Shown here one piece after another: positions 51,386-62,401 of a DNA stretch of 64,000 nucleotides (positions are counted from its first letter, which is position 1; each line of letters begins with the position of its first letter). A model generated the notes under the pieces. It was not told the DNA's origin and ran no database searches. It saw only the letters and a list, made by a program, of their open reading frames with translations. The translations under genes and the position numbers were made by a program. The DNA lies in NCBI GenBank assembly GCA_022072145.1, contig JAJVIG010000005.1:248001-312000 (forward strand), given 5' to 3'. The DNA is from Pseudomonadales bacterium (lineage in GTDB: Bacteria > Pseudomonadota > Gammaproteobacteria > Pseudomonadales > UBA5518).

Positions 51386-52045
51386 ATGGGGTTGGCCGCC
51401 ATCAAGGACACCGTCGCATCTCTGGATCTCGCCCGCGTGAACCGGGACCTCGCCGGCGCGCCGGCGCAGGACATCGTGCGCTGGGCGCTCGGCCTCGGCC
51501 TGCGCCCGTTCATGAGCACGAGTTTCGGTCCGAACGCGGCGCTGATGCTGGATCTGGTGAGCAGCGTGGACCCCGGTGTGCCGGTGGTGTGGGTCGATAC
51601 CGGCTACAACCTGCGTGACACCTACGTGGTGGCCGAGAAGCTGATGAAGCTGCTGCCGCTGAACATGAAGGTGTACACGCCGCGCATGAGCGCCGAGCGC
51701 TGGAACGCGCTCTACGGCGGCATTCCGCAGCTCGACGAGGCCGAGCTGCACGAGCAGTTCACGCGCAACATCAAGCTCGAACCCTTCGAGCGCGCGCTGC
51801 AGGAACTGCAGCCCGAGCTGTGGCTGACCGGCATCCGCCGTGACGAGACCGAGTTCCGGCGTTCACTGGACATCGTGTCGTGGGACGAGCGGCGCGGCAT
51901 CCTGCGCGTGGCACCGGTCTTCGAATGGAGCGAGCAGGACGTGGCGCGCTACGTAGAGAGCCGCGGCTTGCCCTCGTGCCGGCACTACTTCGACCCCACC
52001 AAGGTGCTCGACCACCGCGAGTGCGGCCTGCACACCGGGCTCTGA
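51386..52045 (+). CDS. phosphoadenylyl-sulfate (PAPS) reductase-like protein, CysH family
   Basis: A 219-aa adenine nucleotide alpha-hydrolase-fold protein. The P-loop-like STSFGPNAALMLDL (residues about 44-57) binds the nucleotide, WVDTGYNLRDTY and TGIRRDETEFR follow, and the C-terminus ends in ECGLHTGL with the catalytic Cys. It lacks the paired CC motifs of APS reductases, so the PAPS type without an Fe-S cluster is likely. It would reduce PAPS to sulfite for cysteine synthesis. No other cys genes adjoin. Confidence 0.87.
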   Translation: MGLAAIKDTVASLDLARVNRDLAGAPAQDIVRWALGLGLRPFMSTSFGPNAALMLDLVSSVDPGVPVVWVDTGYNLRDTYVVAEKLMKLLPLNMKVYTPRMSAERWNALYGGIPQLDEAELHEQFTRNIKLEPFERALQELQPELWLTGIRRDETEFRRSLDIVSWDERRGILRVAPVFEWSEQDVARYVESRGLPSCRHYFDPTKVLDHRECGLHTGL

Positions 52046-52055
52046 TCGCTGCTGT

Positions 52056-52448
52056 TCAGCGCCGGCGGCGGGCGCCGTCCCTGCGGATCGCGATCACCGC
52101 GCGCTGGTCGATCTTGCCGCCGAGGCGCGAGAAGAAATCCAGCAGGTGCATCTGCCAGCCGTAGCGGCGGCGCAGCGCCGCGTAGGCCGTGCGCTCTTCG
52201 GCTTCGTCGTCGACGATGCGCGCCTGCGCATCGATCCACTCCCCGAGCAGCCCGCCGCGCCAGTCGCAGGGCGCGACGCGGGCGCGCGCCGAGTTGCGCA
52301 GCCGCCGCACCTTGCCGGCCTCGCCGGCGGAGAACACGTAGTACGTGCCCTCGTGTTCGGCGAACCACACCGGCGTCTCGACCGCCGTGCCGTCACGGCG
52401 GAAGGTCGCGAGGTTCAGGTACCGCGCCTCGTCCAGCGGGATCGCCAT
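52056..52448 (-). CDS. PPOX-class FMN/F420-binding oxidoreductase
   Basis: A 130-aa split-barrel protein of the pyridoxamine 5'-phosphate oxidase superfamily. YLNLATFRRDGTAVETPVWF and YYVFSAGEAGKVRRLRNS match the 'PPOX class F420-dependent' family (Rv2061-like), though FMN use is equally possible in this lineage. Its substrate is unknown. The NTF2-like gene lies 20 bp upstream on the same strand, so the two are probably co-transcribed. A basic tail ends the protein. Confidence 0.85.
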   Translation of the reverse strand: MAIPLDEARYLNLATFRRDGTAVETPVWFAEHEGTYYVFSAGEAGKVRRLRNSARARVAPCDWRGGLLGEWIDAQARIVDDEAEERTAYAALRRRYGWQMHLLDFFSRLGGKIDQRAVIAIRRDGARRRR

Positions 52449-52467
52449 GCTGCGCTGCTCCCTTGGG

Positions 52468-52824
52468 TTATTGGACCACGTTGCCGGGGCCCCAGTAGGC
52501 CTTCATCGACACGACCTTGCCGTTCGCATCGAACTCGAACACGTCGATCACCTCGATCTTCATGCCGCCGACGTGCACGTCGAAGCAGAACGCCGCCGAG
52601 TTGCCGGCGCAGCGCACGCCGCCGATGCGTTCCATGCGGGCACCGGCCGTCAGTGCCTGCGTGTAGAAGGCCACCACGGCGTCGATGCCGCGGTGGGGAT
52701 CGGTGCCGACCGGGTCCTCGACCACGGCGTTGTCAGCGTAGATCCGGCGGATCGCCGCGAGGTCCTGGCGCGTACAGGCGTCCAGATAGGCGTCGACCGT
52801 GGCGATCTGGTGAGCGGTGTCCAT
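52468..52824 (-). CDS. NTF2/SnoaL-like protein (ketosteroid isomerase fold)
   Basis: A 118-aa cone-fold protein. MDTAHQIATVDAYLDACTRQDL opens the NTF2/SnoaL fold and IRRIYADNAVVEDPVG carries the Asp/Tyr positions seen in steroid delta-isomerase-like proteins; VIDVFEFDANGKVVSMKAYWGP ends it. The family includes ketosteroid isomerase, polyketide cyclases and many unknown enzymes. A steroid role is attractive given the thiolase and Mo-hydroxylase, but is inference only. Confidence 0.82.
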   Translation of the reverse strand: MDTAHQIATVDAYLDACTRQDLAAIRRIYADNAVVEDPVGTDPHRGIDAVVAFYTQALTAGARMERIGGVRCAGNSAAFCFDVHVGGMKIEVIDVFEFDANGKVVSMKAYWGPGNVVQ

Positions 52825-52898
52825 GCGGGGGCTTCCTGGTTGCGGCAGTTGCCCGCGCTTTATAGCCGATCGGCGTGCGGCTGCGAAAGGGCCGCGGC

Positions 52899-54200
<1,302 letters not shown>

Positions 54201-54286
54201 CCGCCGGGTCTCCGCCGTCGCGCGCTTCGCGCCTAGCATAGGGAAGCGCGCACGCTGTCGCCAGCGCGCGGAACCGTCCCGGGCGC

Positions 54287-55261
54287 TCAACCGGGGCGTT
54301 CGGCGACGAACACGCCGCGCAGCGGCGCCGGGTAGCCTTCGCGGGTGAGGCGCGGATCGGCGGGGTCGAGGAAATCCGCCAGTGATTCGAAGCGCATCCA
54401 CTCGGTGCGGCGTTGCTCCCCGACGGTGGTCGGCGTCAGGTCGACGAGGCGTGGTGCCACGAATCCCGCGCGTTGCAGCCAGCGCAGCAGCGCGGCGGGC
54501 GAGGGGATGAACCAGACGTTTCGCATCATCGCGTAGCGGTCGCGCGGGACCAGCACGCGTTCGGCGTCGCCCTCGACCAGCAGCGTCTCGAGCACCAGTT
54601 CGCCGCCGGGGCGCAGCGCGTCGAACAGCTCGCCGAGGTGCTCGAACGGCGAGCGCCGGTGGTACAGCACGCCCATCGAGAACACGGTGTCGAAGCAGCC
54701 GAGCCGTGCCGGCAGGTCCTCGGCGCGCAGCGGCAGCAGCGCCACGCGCGGGTCCGCGATGTAGCGCTGCAGCGCGAGGAATTGCGCGAGAAAGCGCAGC
54801 GTCGGGTCGATGCCGAGCACACAGTCGGCGCCGGCGCCGCGCATGCGCCACGCGTAGTAGCCGTTGCCGCAGCCCACGTCGAGCACGCGGCGCCCGGCGA
54901 GCTCGATGTGCGGCGCGACGCGCTGCCACTTGAGGTCCGAGCGCCATTCGCTGTCGATTCCCACGCCGAACAGGTCGAACGGCCCCTTGCGCCAAGGATG
55001 CAGGGCCGCGAGCGCAGCGTGCAGCCGGGTGCGCTCGGCCTCGCTCGCGTCCTCCGCGCGGCCCACGCGCACGCAGGGCGCATCGAGATCCACCGCGCTC
55101 GCCGCCAGCGCGGGCAGTGCGGCCAGCGCGGACTCCCAGTCGGCGGCATCGCCGTGGCGCAGCGCCGTGGCGTGCTCGCGCACCGCCGCGAGCAGGCGCT
55201 CGCGCGCCGCTGCGTCGGGGAAGGCGGCGAGCGCCGCGGCCAGCGTCGCGGGCAGATTCAT
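54287..55261 (-). CDS. cmoB: tRNA U34 carboxymethyltransferase CmoB
   Basis: A 324-aa enzyme that transfers the carboxymethyl group of carboxy-SAM to 5-hydroxyuridine 34, giving cmo5U in tRNA. The signature [23 protein letters not shown] (residues about 90-112) and motif [16 protein letters not shown] are clear, followed by [10 protein letters not shown]. Its ATG overlaps the cmoA stop (ATGA), so cmoA-cmoB are coupled. The pair is a good gammaproteobacterial marker. Confidence 0.95.
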   Translation of the reverse strand: MNLPATLAAALAAFPDAAARERLLAAVREHATALRHGDAADWESALAALPALAASAVDLDAPCVRVGRAEDASEAERTRLHAALAALHPWRKGPFDLFGVGIDSEWRSDLKWQRVAPHIELAGRRVLDVGCGNGYYAWRMRGAGADCVLGIDPTLRFLAQFLALQRYIADPRVALLPLRAEDLPARLGCFDTVFSMGVLYHRRSPFEHLGELFDALRPGGELVLETLLVEGDAERVLVPRDRYAMMRNVWFIPSPAALLRWLQRAGFVAPRLVDLTPTTVGEQRRTEWMRFESLADFLDPADPRLTREGYPAPLRGVFVAERPG

Positions 55262-56010
55262 TTTTCGGCGAGCAGCGACAGGAAGTTCAGGCACTGCAGC
55301 CAGACGGTCACGCGGCGGAAACCGGCGCCGAACAGGCGTTCGCGGTGGGTGGCGAGCGTCTCGGGTATCAGCACGTTCTCGAGCGCGGCGCGCTTCTGCG
55401 CGATCTCGAGCGCGCTGTACCCCTGCAACTGCTTGAAGTCGAGGTGCAGCGCGCCCAGCAGTTCCTGCTCGGCGGGGTCCTCGAAGGCGAGCTTCTCCGA
55501 CAGCACCAGGCAACCGCCGGGGCGCAGCGCCGCGGCGATGCGCGCGAGCAGGGCGCCGCGCGCCGGCGGCGGCACGAACTGCAGCGTGAAGTTCAGTGTC
55601 ACCAGCGAGGCGTCGTGCAGCGCGGTCTCGCGCACATCCTCGCAGCGGATCTCCATCGACGCCCCGGCACCGTCGGCGGCGACGATCGCGCGTGCGCGCT
55701 CGACCATCGCGGGCGAGTTGTCGACGCCGATCACGCGGCAGTCGGGCGGCGCGTGGCGGCGGATCGCGAGCGTCGAGGCGCCCAGCGAGCAACCGAGGTC
55801 GTAGCACTGCGTGCCCGGGAGCGCGAAGCGGCGCGCGACCACGGCGATCATCTGCAGCGTCAGCGCGTAGCCGGGGACCGAGCGCGCGATCATGTCGGCG
55901 AACACTTCCGCGACGTCCGCGTCGAAACGGAACGCCTCGATGTGTGCGCGCGCGTCGGCGTAGACCGCGTCGCGGGCCGTTGGCGAGGGGGTGGGGCGGC
56001 GATCGGGCAT
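55258..56010 (-). CDS. cmoA: carboxy-S-adenosyl-L-methionine synthase CmoA
   Basis: A 250-aa enzyme that converts SAM and prephenate into carboxy-SAM. Family features are [20 protein letters not shown] (residues about 28-47), [13 protein letters not shown] (motif I), [12 protein letters not shown] and [12 protein letters not shown] 56010 begins the conserved N-terminus, and no signal or fusion is present. It is the first gene of the cmoAB operon and divergent from the UbiB-family gene. Confidence 0.95.
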   Translation of the reverse strand: MPDRRPTPSPTARDAVYADARAHIEAFRFDADVAEVFADMIARSVPGYALTLQMIAVVARRFALPGTQCYDLGCSLGASTLAIRRHAPPDCRVIGVDNSPAMVERARAIVAADGAGASMEIRCEDVRETALHDASLVTLNFTLQFVPPPARGALLARIAAALRPGGCLVLSEKLAFEDPAEQELLGALHLDFKQLQGYSALEIAQKRAALENVLIPETLATHRERLFGAGFRRVTVWLQCLNFLSLLAEK

Positions 56011-56094
56011 CGGCCTGGACTGCGGGTTCACGGGTGGCGCGCAGTATAGCCGCGATGCGCTACAGTGGCGGCAGCTCACCCGGCAGGCCCTGCG

Positions 56095-57471
56095 ATGAAC
56101 GAGCGCGACAAGACCACGCTGAAGCGTATCCGTACCGGCAGCTTCGAGCGCCGGCTCAGCCTCACGCGCAGCAGCCTGCTCGCGGGCACGCGCTACATGG
56201 CGCAGTCGGCCTCCTCGCTGCTGCTGCTGCGCGCCCGGCGGGCCGAGCACCGGCGCGCAGCGCTCGGCGAGCAGGCGCGCTTCCTGGTCGAGGAACTCGG
56301 CAAGCTCAAGGGCAGCGTGGTCAAGATCGGGCAGATGCTCGCGCTCTACGGCGAGCACTTCCTGCCCGACGAGGTCACCACCGCGCTGCATTCGCTCGAG
56401 GACCGCACCGTCGCACTCGAGTGGCCGGTGATCCGCCGCGAGCTCGAGCGCGAGCTGGGGCGCGCCCGGCTCGCCGAACTCGACATCGACCCGGTGCCGA
56501 TCGGCGCCGCCTCGCTGGGGCAGGTGCACCTCGCGCGCCCGCGCACCGGCGGTCCGGCGGTATGCCTGAAGGTGCAGTACCCGGGCGTGGCCGATTCGAT
56601 CGACGCCGACATCGACGCCGTGGTCGGGCTGCTGCAGCTGGGGCGCATGGTGGCTGCCACCGACGAGTTCCGCGCCTGGCTGGAGGAGGTGCGCGCGATG
56701 CTGCACCGCGAGGTCGATTACACACTCGAGGCCGCCAAGACCACGGCGTTCCGTGCGCGGCTGCGTCGCGATCCGCGCTTCGTGGTGCCGGAGGTGATCG
56801 AGCGCTGGTCGAGTGCGCACGTGCTGGCGACGAGCTTCGAACAGGGCTACGGGGTAGCCAGCGCGGACGTGGAGGCGCTGGCGCAGGAGCGGCGCAACGA
56901 GATCGGCCGTGCCTTTCTCGAGTTGTTCCTGCGCGAGATCTTCGAGTGGAAGGAACTGCAGACGGACCCGAACTTCGGCAATTACCGCATCCGGCCGGCG
57001 TCCACCGCGCGCGGGCGCGACCGGCTGGTGCTGCTCGATTTCGGCGCCGTGCAGGAATACCCCGACGCCTTCCTCGATCCCTTGCGGCGCATGATCGTCG
57101 GTGCCTACCGCGGCGACATCGAGGCGGTGCGGCGCGGGGCGCTCGAGCTGCGCTTCATCCGGCCCGAGTACCCGGAGCAGGTGCAGCGCTCGTTCGCGGA
57201 AGTGTGCGCCGGGGTGATCGAGCCGCTGGTGTGCCGGCCGGGAAACGTGCCGGAAGGCGCGCTGAACGCGGCTGGCCAGTACCGCTGGCGCCACAGCGAC
57301 CTGCCGTCGCGCATCGCCTCGCGCGCAGCGAAGGCGGCGTTCAGCCCGTACTTCCGCGTGCCGCCGCAGGAGTTCGTGTTCCTGAACCGCAAGCTGATCG
57401 GTGTCTACACCTTCATCGCCGTCCTCGACGCCGAGTTCAACGGCGCCGACATCCTCGAAAAGTACCTCTGA
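56095..57471 (+). CDS. ABC1/UbiB family atypical kinase
   Basis: A 458-aa ABC1/ADCK-type protein. The KxGQ motif is KIGQ at 77-80, the nucleotide loop GAASLGQVHLA, then the lysine in VCLKVQYPG, QTDPNFGNYRI (catalytic loop) and LLDFGAVQEY (DFG). The family supports ubiquinone synthesis or lipid transport by an ATPase mechanism. It lacks the C-terminal membrane helices of UbiB itself, so it is a paralogue rather than ubiB. ATG 56095 is used. A repeat hairpin follows the stop by 25 bp. Confidence 0.88.
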   Translation: MNERDKTTLKRIRTGSFERRLSLTRSSLLAGTRYMAQSASSLLLLRARRAEHRRAALGEQARFLVEELGKLKGSVVKIGQMLALYGEHFLPDEVTTALHSLEDRTVALEWPVIRRELERELGRARLAELDIDPVPIGAASLGQVHLARPRTGGPAVCLKVQYPGVADSIDADIDAVVGLLQLGRMVAATDEFRAWLEEVRAMLHREVDYTLEAAKTTAFRARLRRDPRFVVPEVIERWSSAHVLATSFEQGYGVASADVEALAQERRNEIGRAFLELFLREIFEWKELQTDPNFGNYRIRPASTARGRDRLVLLDFGAVQEYPDAFLDPLRRMIVGAYRGDIEAVRRGALELRFIRPEYPEQVQRSFAEVCAGVIEPLVCRPGNVPEGALNAAGQYRWRHSDLPSRIASRAAKAAFSPYFRVPPQEFVFLNRKLIGVYTFIAVLDAEFNGADILEKYL

Positions 57472-57494
57472 AGAACGAAAAAAATGGGGTCAGG

Positions 57495-57609
57495 AAAAAA
57501 ATGGGGTCAGAGTCGAATTAACTTGTTAATTCGGCTCTGACCCCATTTTTAGTTAATTCGACTCTGACCCCATTTTTAAACAAGTTAATTCGACTCTGAC
57601 CCCATTTTT
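57495..57609. repeat. GGGTCAGAGTC repeat array and bidirectional terminator
   Basis: One forward unit (AAAAATGGGGTCAGAGTCG, then AATTAAC) at 57496-57522 and three inverted units at 57525-57550, 57552-57577 and 57584-57609. The first two form a 20-bp stem (one mismatch) with a TT loop, flanked by A-run and T-run, which would terminate both convergent genes. The last unit runs into the DUF3014 gene and supplies its stop codon TAA. Confidence 0.88.
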
Positions 57610-58472
57610 ACTCCCTCTTTGAAGGAGGTGAGCTGGCGGGTGAGGATCGCGCGGTTGTGCGGGCCGATGCGCAGCAGCAGCTTCTGGGTGGGGGGCAGCG
57701 CTTCGAGCGCCGGGTCGGCGAACTTGTAGAACACCGCCGGCTGCACCAGCGCGATCTCAACCGGCGCCGCGGGCGCGGCGAGCATGGTGTCGATGCCGGC
57801 GAGCAGCGCCGCGCGCAGGCGCGCATCGCCGTTGCCGAGTTCCTCGTAGGCTTGCTGCAGCAACGGTTCGTAGCGCAGATACCAGCGCGCGAGCGCCGCG
57901 GTGTCGATGGTCCCGATGGCCGCGACCAGCGTGTCGTAGCGCGCGTGGTTCGCCGGGTCGAGGTAGAGGTGGCCGTCGCGTTCGACCACCACCGGTTTGC
58001 CCGGTGCGGCCGGCAGCGGCAGCTTGTCACGCAGCAGCCGACCGCGCGCGAAGCTGTCGGTCAGCGCGGCGGCACGCGCGAGCAGGTTGGCCGGCGCGAG
58101 GCTGGGGTGCAGCGCCGCGGGCAGCAGTCCGGCGAGTCCGCGCCGCACCTCGTCGTCGCTGTCCGCGAGCGGGGGGAGCGGCTCGGCCGCCGACGCACCG
58201 GCAGCGATCGGGGACACCTCGATCGCGGGCGTTGCGCCGCCTGCCGGAGCCGGGGCGGCGGTTGCCGGTGCCGTGCCTGGCGAGGGCGCCGCCGCATTCT
58301 GTGTGACGCCTGGCAACGGCGCTGGCGCGGGTGCGTGCAACCACCTTTCGCCGAGCAGCAGCACGGCGGCGCCCAGCAGTACGCCGGCGAGCAGCGCCAA
58401 CGCGATCGCGCGCCGCTGCCGGCGCGCGCCGCTCGCGGGCGGGGCGATCCGGTCGCTGTCCTGTGTTTGCAT
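57585..58472 (-). CDS. DUF3014 domain-containing protein
   Basis: A 295-aa membrane-anchored protein. A TM segment lies at about 22-40 (AIALALLAGVLLGAAVLLLG), then a Pro/Ala-rich linker (50-95), and DUF3014 follows: LPPLADSDDEVRRGLAGLL, YLDPANHARYDTLVAAI, RYEPLLQQAYEELG and PTQKLLLRIGPHNRAIL. The domain has no known function and would face the periplasm. The last six residues (MGSESN) and the stop codon are encoded by the repeat array, so the original C-terminus has been replaced. Confidence 0.87.
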   Translation of the reverse strand: MQTQDSDRIAPPASGARRQRRAIALALLAGVLLGAAVLLLGERWLHAPAPAPLPGVTQNAAAPSPGTAPATAAPAPAGGATPAIEVSPIAAGASAAEPLPPLADSDDEVRRGLAGLLPAALHPSLAPANLLARAAALTDSFARGRLLRDKLPLPAAPGKPVVVERDGHLYLDPANHARYDTLVAAIGTIDTAALARWYLRYEPLLQQAYEELGNGDARLRAALLAGIDTMLAAPAAPVEIALVQPAVFYKFADPALEALPPTQKLLLRIGPHNRAILTRQLTSFKEGVKMGSESN

Positions 58473-58525
58473 CCGGGGGCTCCGAACGGTGGGGCCGGCA
58501 GGCTAGCGCGCGCGCGCGCCGCGGG

Positions 58526-59938
58526 TCAACGCGCCTCGTGGTGGGCGGCGGCGTGGGCGGGGCGTTCGACGGCCAGGCGTTGCCAGGCGCGGCGCAGTTC
58601 GAAGCGCGTTGCGTGCGCGAGGTCGTCCAGACGCGCACGCAGCACGCGGTCGCCGCCGTGCAGGCGCGGCTGGCCGAGCTGACGCTCGATGCGTCGCGCC
58701 AGCCACAGCAGTTCCTGCGCGGTGAGCCGGACCTCGTTCAGTGCCGCCGGATCCTCGCCGAGGCCGTCGGCGAAGTGGGGTGCGAAATCCGGCACCCCGA
58801 GCCCCGAGGCGTCACTGACCGCAACGAACTGCTCGATCAGGTGCTGCAGCGGGGCGGTATGCGCCGGGGAGGCCTCGTCCTCGTCGCCGACCGCGGCCAG
58901 GGCGGGCAGCAGTCCGGCCAGCGCGGTGAAGCGTTCGCGCAGCACCGTCAGCGAGCGATTGGTGTCGAGCAGCAGCAGGCGCGGCAGCCGCGGGGCGGCG
59001 GGCGGGGTATCCGGAAGTTGGGTGCGGCGCAGCAAGCGGCTCGCGGCGCGGTAGTTCGCCTCGCCGTACAGGCTGCGGTTGACACGCAGGTAATGCACGC
59101 AATCGGCCAGTGTGCCGGCGCCCGGCGGCGGGTTCTCGAAGCGCAGGGCATGCACCATGTCGGCGAGCGCCAGCAGCCGCGCGAGCGGGTCGATCGCCTC
59201 GCGCGCCAGTCCGTGCGGGCCACCCGTGCCGTCGGTGCGCTCGTGATGCTGGGCGACGATGCGCCCGATGCGTTGCGCTGCACTGGCGTGCGCGGCGGCG
59301 ATCGTCGCGCCGATCGCGGCGTGGGTCACGATCTGCTGCCATTCCGGGTCGTCGAGTTCGTCGGTGCGCGTCGCGAGCGCCGGATCGATGTGCAGCAGCC
59401 CGAGGTCGTGCAGCAGTCCGGACTCGAACAGCAGGCGGCAGTCGGTCTCCGGCAGCTCGCGCTGGTGGGCGAGTTCGGCGGCCAGGACGGCGGTGAACAG
59501 TGCGCGGTGGAATACCTGCGGGAGCACCAGCTCAAGCACACTCAGCTTCTGCAGCGCCTCGCGCTGCAGAAGCGTGCCGACGCACAGCGTGTCCAGGCGC
59601 GCTGCGCAGCCGTCGGCGGCGGCCAGCGCATGTAGATCCGGCGCTTCGGCGAGCAGCGCATCGAGGTGCGTGCGCAGCGTGCGCTCATCGAGCGGCTGGC
59701 GCATCGCGAACGCCTCGTCTACCGGGCGGGCGAGCCGGTGTCCGCGCATGCGTTCGAACGCGACGTGTCCGAGCGGGGTGTCACGGTGCAGCAGCAGCAC
59801 GCCGAACTCGTTGAACACGTCGCCGTGGGCGACGACCAGCCGGCGCGCGGTGCTGATCGCGGTCAGGTGTTCGAGGTAGCGGTCGCAGTCGCGTACCGAG
59901 AAACCCCCGGGCGGCGTGCCCCGAGTCGCCTCGCTCAA
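58526..59938 (-). CDS. HD-domain phosphohydrolase-like protein with degenerate HD-GYP motif
   Basis: A 470-aa protein. The HD pair is His177-Asp178 ([12 protein letters not shown]), followed by His206 and [11 protein letters not shown] at 231-241, the place of the HHExxDGxGYP motif in c-di-GMP phosphodiesterases. The Lys after HD is missing (HDLGLL) and GYP reads GGP, so c-di-GMP hydrolysis is uncertain. The N-terminus (1-120) and helical C-terminal 170 residues are not assigned. It starts inside the pdxJ stop codon (ATGA). Confidence 0.82.
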   Translation of the reverse strand: MSEATRGTPPGGFSVRDCDRYLEHLTAISTARRLVVAHGDVFNEFGVLLLHRDTPLGHVAFERMRGHRLARPVDEAFAMRQPLDERTLRTHLDALLAEAPDLHALAAADGCAARLDTLCVGTLLQREALQKLSVLELVLPQVFHRALFTAVLAAELAHQRELPETDCRLLFESGLLHDLGLLHIDPALATRTDELDDPEWQQIVTHAAIGATIAAAHASAAQRIGRIVAQHHERTDGTGGPHGLAREAIDPLARLLALADMVHALRFENPPPGAGTLADCVHYLRVNRSLYGEANYRAASRLLRRTQLPDTPPAAPRLPRLLLLDTNRSLTVLRERFTALAGLLPALAAVGDEDEASPAHTAPLQHLIEQFVAVSDASGLGVPDFAPHFADGLGEDPAALNEVRLTAQELLWLARRIERQLGQPRLHGGDRVLRARLDDLAHATRFELRRAWQRLAVERPAHAAAHHEAR

Positions 59939-60708
59939 TCGCCCTTGCCCAGGCAGCGCTGGTAGGCAGCCACCGCGGCGTCGATGCCGAGGCGCAGCGC
60001 ATCGACCGTGAAGGCGTGTCCGATCGAGACCTCGAGCAGTCCCGGCACCGCTTGCGCGTAGGCGCGCAGGTTGTGCAGGTTGAGGTCGTGGCCGGCATTC
60101 AGGCCGAGCCCGGCGTCGCGTGCCGCACGGGCGGCCTCGACGTGCGGGCGCAGGATCGTCGCGTGGTCGGCCCCGGCCGCGAACGCCGCGGCGTAGGGAC
60201 CGGTGTAGAGCTCGACGCGGTCCGCCCCGCAGTCCGCAGCGAGGCGGATCTGCTGCGGGTCCGGATCCATGAACAGGCTCACGCGGATGCCCAGCGCGCT
60301 GAGTTCCGCGATCAGCGGCCGCAGCCGCCCGCCGTCACGGCGCAGGTCGAAGCCGTGGTCGGAGGTGAGTTGGGCGTCGCCGTCGGGCACCAGCGTGCAT
60401 TGCGCCGGTCGCACCGCACGCACCAGTTCCATGAAGCCGGGATAGTCCGCGACGTCGGCGCGCCGGCTCGGGGCCGGGCCGGCGAAGGGATTGCCCTCGA
60501 CGTTCAGTTCCACCGCGAGCGTCGCGGCCAGCGCCGGCACGTCGGCGGCGCGGATGTGGCGCTGGTCGGGGCGCGGGTGGACCGTGATGCCGTCGGCGCC
60601 GGCGGCGACGCAGAGCGCCGCGTGCGCGGTCACGCTGGGGTAGTCGCCGCTGCGCGAGTTGCGGATCAGCGCGATCTTGTTCAGGTTGATCGAGAGCGCG
60701 ACGCTCAT
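59935..60708 (-). CDS. pdxJ: pyridoxine 5'-phosphate synthase
   Basis: A 257-aa TIM-barrel enzyme that condenses 1-deoxy-D-xylulose 5-phosphate with 3-amino-2-oxopropyl phosphate to make pyridoxine 5'-phosphate. Signature blocks are [46 protein letters not shown] and the late [15 protein letters not shown]. Length and motifs are normal. It overlaps both neighbours by four bases (ATGA), placing it in a PPIase-pdxJ-HD operon rather than the common recO-pdxJ order. Confidence 0.95.
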   Translation of the reverse strand: MSVALSINLNKIALIRNSRSGDYPSVTAHAALCVAAGADGITVHPRPDQRHIRAADVPALAATLAVELNVEGNPFAGPAPSRRADVADYPGFMELVRAVRPAQCTLVPDGDAQLTSDHGFDLRRDGGRLRPLIAELSALGIRVSLFMDPDPQQIRLAADCGADRVELYTGPYAAAFAAGADHATILRPHVEAARAARDAGLGLNAGHDLNLHNLRAYAQAVPGLLEVSIGHAFTVDALRLGIDAAVAAYQRCLGKGD

Positions 60709-61286
60709 TCGACGCGACGCACCGCTTCGATCACGATCGGATTGACCGGCACGTCGTCGTACGGACCCACGGTCTGCGTGCCGACCAGCGAGATGCCGTC
60801 GACGACGTCCATGCCCTCGACGACGCGCCCGAACACCGTGTAGCCGGGCTGGCGCGTGACGTAGTTGAAGTCCAGCGTGAGGTTCGCGCGCACGTTCACG
60901 AAGAACTGCGCGGTCGCGCTGTCGGGGTCCGCGGTGCGCGCCATCGCGAGCGTGCCGCGCTCGTTGTGCAGGTGGTTGTGCGATTCGTTCTTCACCGGCT
61001 CGCCGGCGGGCTTCTGCTCCAGCGTCGGCGTGAACCCGCCGCCCTGGATCATGAAGTTCGGGATCACGCGATGGAACACGGTGCCCGCGTAGAAACCGCT
61101 GTCGACGTAGGAGAGGAAGTTGGCGACCGTCGCCGGTGCGTCCTCCGGGAACAGCTCGACCGTGAAGCTGCCGGCGTTGGTGCGGATCTCGACCCGCGGG
61201 TTGGCGCTGGCGTCGGTACGCGCCGCGACCGGGTGGAACAGCAGCGCCGCGTAGACCACGGCGAACAGCGCGAGCAATCGTCTCAT
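60705..61286 (-). CDS. periplasmic cyclophilin-type peptidyl-prolyl isomerase
   Basis: A 193-aa PpiA-like enzyme. A signal peptide ([21 protein letters not shown], cleaved near residue 22) leads to the periplasm, where proline isomerisation helps folding. The cyclophilin motifs are [17 protein letters not shown] (residues about 71-87), the [17 protein letters not shown] region and [15 protein letters not shown]. The stop overlaps the pdxJ start. The SH3 protein gene lies 46 bp upstream, so they may share a promoter. Confidence 0.94.
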   Translation of the reverse strand: MRRLLALFAVVYAALLFHPVAARTDASANPRVEIRTNAGSFTVELFPEDAPATVANFLSYVDSGFYAGTVFHRVIPNFMIQGGGFTPTLEQKPAGEPVKNESHNHLHNERGTLAMARTADPDSATAQFFVNVRANLTLDFNYVTRQPGYTVFGRVVEGMDVVDGISLVGTQTVGPYDDVPVNPIVIEAVRRVE

Positions 61287-61332
61287 CGTCCAGGTTTCCT
61301 GCCGATACTGCGGGGGGGCGGGGGCACGGCGT

Positions 61333-61989
61333 TCAGCCCCATTCCGAGCGACGGCGCCGCTGCGGGAACAACCGCGGCAGCAGCAGCGTCAGCAGGCCAC
61401 CGACGCCGGTCGCCCACACGCCGTTGATGAACCATTTCTGCCAGCTGCCGTCGCGCAGGCGCTGGTTCTCGGCTTCCAGCACCCCGATGCGGTTCTTCAT
61501 TTCCTCGAGCTGCCGTCCCAGTTCGCGGTTGCTGGCGTCGAGTTGCTGCGCGGAGCCGGATATCTTCTTCAATTCGGCCAGTTCGGCGAGCAGCCCGTCG
61601 CGCGCGGCCGTGGTCTCGTCGAGCTGCTTGCGTGCCTGCTCGATGGCTGTCGACAGCGGCACGCTGCCGTCCTCGGGCTGCCCGAGCTGGCGCAGCGCGT
61701 TCAGCACCTGGTAGCGGGGGCCGGGCTCGCGCCGCAGATGGCGTGACGGCACCCAGCCCTCGGCGCCGTCGTCGGTGCGCACCAGCGACCAGCCGGTCTC
61801 GCTGCGTTCGCCGAGCAGCGTGACCGGCGTGCCGCTCGCCACCCCGGCACGCACCGCGGTCGCCTCGGCGTAGGCGTCGGCGCGCAACGGCACGCTGCGC
61901 GTGTCCTCGAGGTAGCGGCGCTCCTGGGCCGTGACGGACAGGCTGACGAGGCTGCCCAGCAATGCCGCGGCGGTGAGTCTGAACAACAT
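61333..61989 (-). CDS. TIGR04211-like SH3 domain protein
   Basis: A 218-aa exported membrane protein similar to E. coli YgiM. A signal peptide (1-21) is followed by a bacterial SH3 domain (about 24-88; VPLRADAYAEATAVRAGVASG, ETGWSLVRTDDGAEGWVPSRHL), then a coiled coil (about 115-178) and one transmembrane helix (FINGVWATGVGGLLTLLLP). The basic tail RLFPQRRRRSEWG stays in the cytoplasm. It is likely to act at the cell envelope, with the partner unknown. Confidence 0.88.
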   Translation of the reverse strand: MLFRLTAAALLGSLVSLSVTAQERRYLEDTRSVPLRADAYAEATAVRAGVASGTPVTLLGERSETGWSLVRTDDGAEGWVPSRHLRREPGPRYQVLNALRQLGQPEDGSVPLSTAIEQARKQLDETTAARDGLLAELAELKKISGSAQQLDASNRELGRQLEEMKNRIGVLEAENQRLRDGSWQKWFINGVWATGVGGLLTLLLPRLFPQRRRRSEWG

Positions 61990-62075
61990 GGGCGAGCTCG
62001 GGAGGTGGATTCAGTTCGATCGATAACGCATTAATCTAGTTGTGATTTGTAGGGTGTCAAATCGGAACTCGACGA

Positions 62076-62378
62076 TCAGGGCAACACCTTCCTGAAGGGC
62101 TTCACACGCACGCTGGCATAGACGCCGGCATGCACGTAGGGGTCGTCGGCAGCCCACGCCTCGGCGCTGGCCAGGTCATCGAAGCGCGCCACGACCAGAC
62201 TGCCGCTGAAACCGGCCGCGCCGGGGTCCTCGCAGTCGATCGCCGGGTGCGGCCCGGCGAGCACCAGCCTTCCCTCGTCGCGCAGCGCCTGCAGCCGGGC
62301 CAGATGCGCGGGCCGGGCTGCCAGGCGTTTCGTCAGCGAGTCCGGCGCGTCCTCGGCGATGATCGCGTAGCACAGCAT
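62076..62378 (-). CDS. YciI family protein
   Basis: A 100-aa dimeric alpha/beta-barrel protein. [29 protein letters not shown], then [31 protein letters not shown] and [25 protein letters not shown] are typical of YciI, with the His/Asp pair near residue 44. The reaction of this family is not established. It follows yciB after 23 bp, an arrangement conserved in many gammaproteobacteria. Confidence 0.92.
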   Translation of the reverse strand: MLCYAIIAEDAPDSLTKRLAARPAHLARLQALRDEGRLVLAGPHPAIDCEDPGAAGFSGSLVVARFDDLASAEAWAADDPYVHAGVYASVRVKPFRKVLP

Positions 62379-62401
62379 CGATGGGCTCCTGGTCGGCGGC
62401 T

